A stretch of DNA of 6,798 bases from JBHJHK01 sp050330975. GTDB taxonomy: Bacteria > Pseudomonadota > Gammaproteobacteria > Competibacterales > Competibacteraceae. A program made the position numbers and the translations under genes. Below are positions 6,284-6,798 of this stretch, one piece after another (position 1 is the stretch's first letter; the number at the start of each line of letters is the position of its first letter). A model generated the notes under the pieces. That model did no database searches, was not told the origin of the DNA, and saw nothing but the letters and a program-made list of their open reading frames with translations. Where the stretch lies: the NCBI GenBank assembly GCA_050330975.1, contig JBHJHK010000131.1, positions 1-6,798 of the forward strand, given 5' to 3'.

Positions 6284-6798
6284 CAGGGCGATTGCATGAA
6301 AATCTACAGAAGTGAGAGTAGCTTAGCGAGATAGCCCTCATCCCAGCCGGCGTTGAGGCGCTCGTTCTTCAACCCCACTTTGAGACTCTTGTCCTGCTTG
6401 AGAACATTGAGGGCGATGTGACGTAACACCCCCAAGTTGGCCGCGCCGTGGCCCTGGCTCACGGGGCAGTCGTCCTCTCGAAAGGCGACATCGAGGGACC
6501 CGTGGAGGTGGTTCTCAATGTGCCAGTGCCCTCGGACGGCCTCGGCAAAGGGTTGGGCGTTGAGCTCGCGGGAGCTGAGGTAGTCGCGAAACGCCGAGGT
6601 CGTTTTCCCCCCTTCGCTGCGCTCGGCTTCCACCACCGCGAGGGTCTTAAAGCCAGGCCAGGACGTCTCGACCAGCCCCTCGCTCGCCAGCACGGTGTGA
6701 TGACGGACCTCCACGCGGCCATGACCTTGGTGTTGGCTTTGATAGTGATCGGCCTGATAACCCGTGAAGTCTACCGCTTCGGCGGTTTCAAAGGCCTT
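6284..6798 (-). mobile_element. ISAs1-family insertion sequence, partial (runs off right edge)
   Basis: The transposase end at 6304 and the interrupted integrase place one IS end near 6284, where the sequence begins CAGGGCGATTGCATG. A CAGGG-type terminus just past the transposase stop fits my recollection of ISAs1-family ends. The other inverted repeat and the second target duplicate lie outside the window, so the boundary is inferred. The expected 8-10 bp target duplication would end at 6283. The IS portion is GC-rich again (about 63% in 6481-6540), unlike the integrase it interrupts. Confidence 0.7.
6304..6798 (-). CDS. ISAs1-family DDE transposase, C-terminal part (5' end outside window)
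   Basis: The frame is open from the right window edge to the TAG at 6304-6306, giving 164 residues of a protein usually about 370-380 long. The GTG at 6714 is an internal valine, not a start. Family features are HQGHGRVEVRHHTV, the third catalytic acid in GHWHIENHLH (Glu at 6514-6516), SLDVAFREDDCPVSQGHGAANLGVLRHIALNVLKQDKSLKVGLKNERLNAGWDE in order along the C-terminus, and the short leucine-rich end. These are characteristic of ISAs1 (H-repeat-like) transposases, which cut and paste the element. Where HLHW is usual, this copy has HLHG (6499-6501, GGG), possibly a single-base change from TGG that could weaken activity. No frameshift or stop is seen in the visible part. The gene has the same orientation as the integrase fragment. 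Confidence 0.9.
   Translation of the reverse strand, partial: KAFETAEAVDFTGYQADHYQSQHQGHGRVEVRHHTVLASEGLVETSWPGFKTLAVVEAERSEGGKTTSAFRDYLSSRELNAQPFAEAVRGHWHIENHLHGSLDVAFREDDCPVSQGHGAANLGVLRHIALNVLKQDKSLKVGLKNERLNAGWDEGYLAKLLSLL

Noticed and set aside
6304..6341. Integrase start codon at about 6341
   Set aside because: That ATG lies in IS sequence and overlaps the transposase C-terminus in another frame. The upstream residues do not resemble an integrase, so the frame only runs by chance into the IS.

Overview
The window looks like a piece of a GC-rich proteobacterial chromosome, probably gammaproteobacterial. The grounds are a CCA-encoding tRNA-Arg(CCG) that closely resembles the enterobacterial gene as I remember it, a PrtD/HlyB-type type I secretion system (T1SS), an RTX protein and an ISAs1-family transposase. 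The genes at 1-5762 use many GGG (Gly) and TTG (Leu) codons. The genus cannot be named from this sequence alone.

Region 1 (1-5762) is a same-strand cluster. It starts with the C-terminal part of an RTX calcium-binding secreted protein, cut by the window start. Next come a small unrecognised protein of 77-86 residues, a GT4-fold glycosyltransferase, a T1SS ABC transporter and an HlyD-family membrane fusion protein. The small gene and the glycosyltransferase overlap by 4 bases (ATGA), the next gaps are 29 and 11 bases, and the RTX gene sits 86 bases upstream. The likely reading is an export operon: the ABC protein and fusion protein form the inner-membrane part of the exporter, the RTX protein is the natural substrate, and the glycosyltransferase may modify the substrate or build a surface glycan. 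No TolC-like outer-membrane protein is present, so it must be encoded elsewhere.

Region 2 (5763-5934) holds a good sigma70-type promoter candidate and a complete tRNA-Arg(CCG).

Region 3 (5935-6798) looks like the edge of an integrated element. Base composition drops from about 65-70% GC to about 42-53%. A minus-strand tyrosine-recombinase gene ends 98 bases past the tRNA, but only its C-terminal third or less remains. It is interrupted near 6284 by an ISAs1-family insertion sequence that runs off the right edge. The tRNA 3' end was probably the attachment site of a genomic island or prophage lying to the right, whose integrase was later broken by the IS.

The core gene functions are recognisable families. 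The least explained parts are the small protein, the glycosyltransferase inside a secretion operon, and a start-codon-spanning dyad at 944-974. I see no clearly new defence or mobile system.
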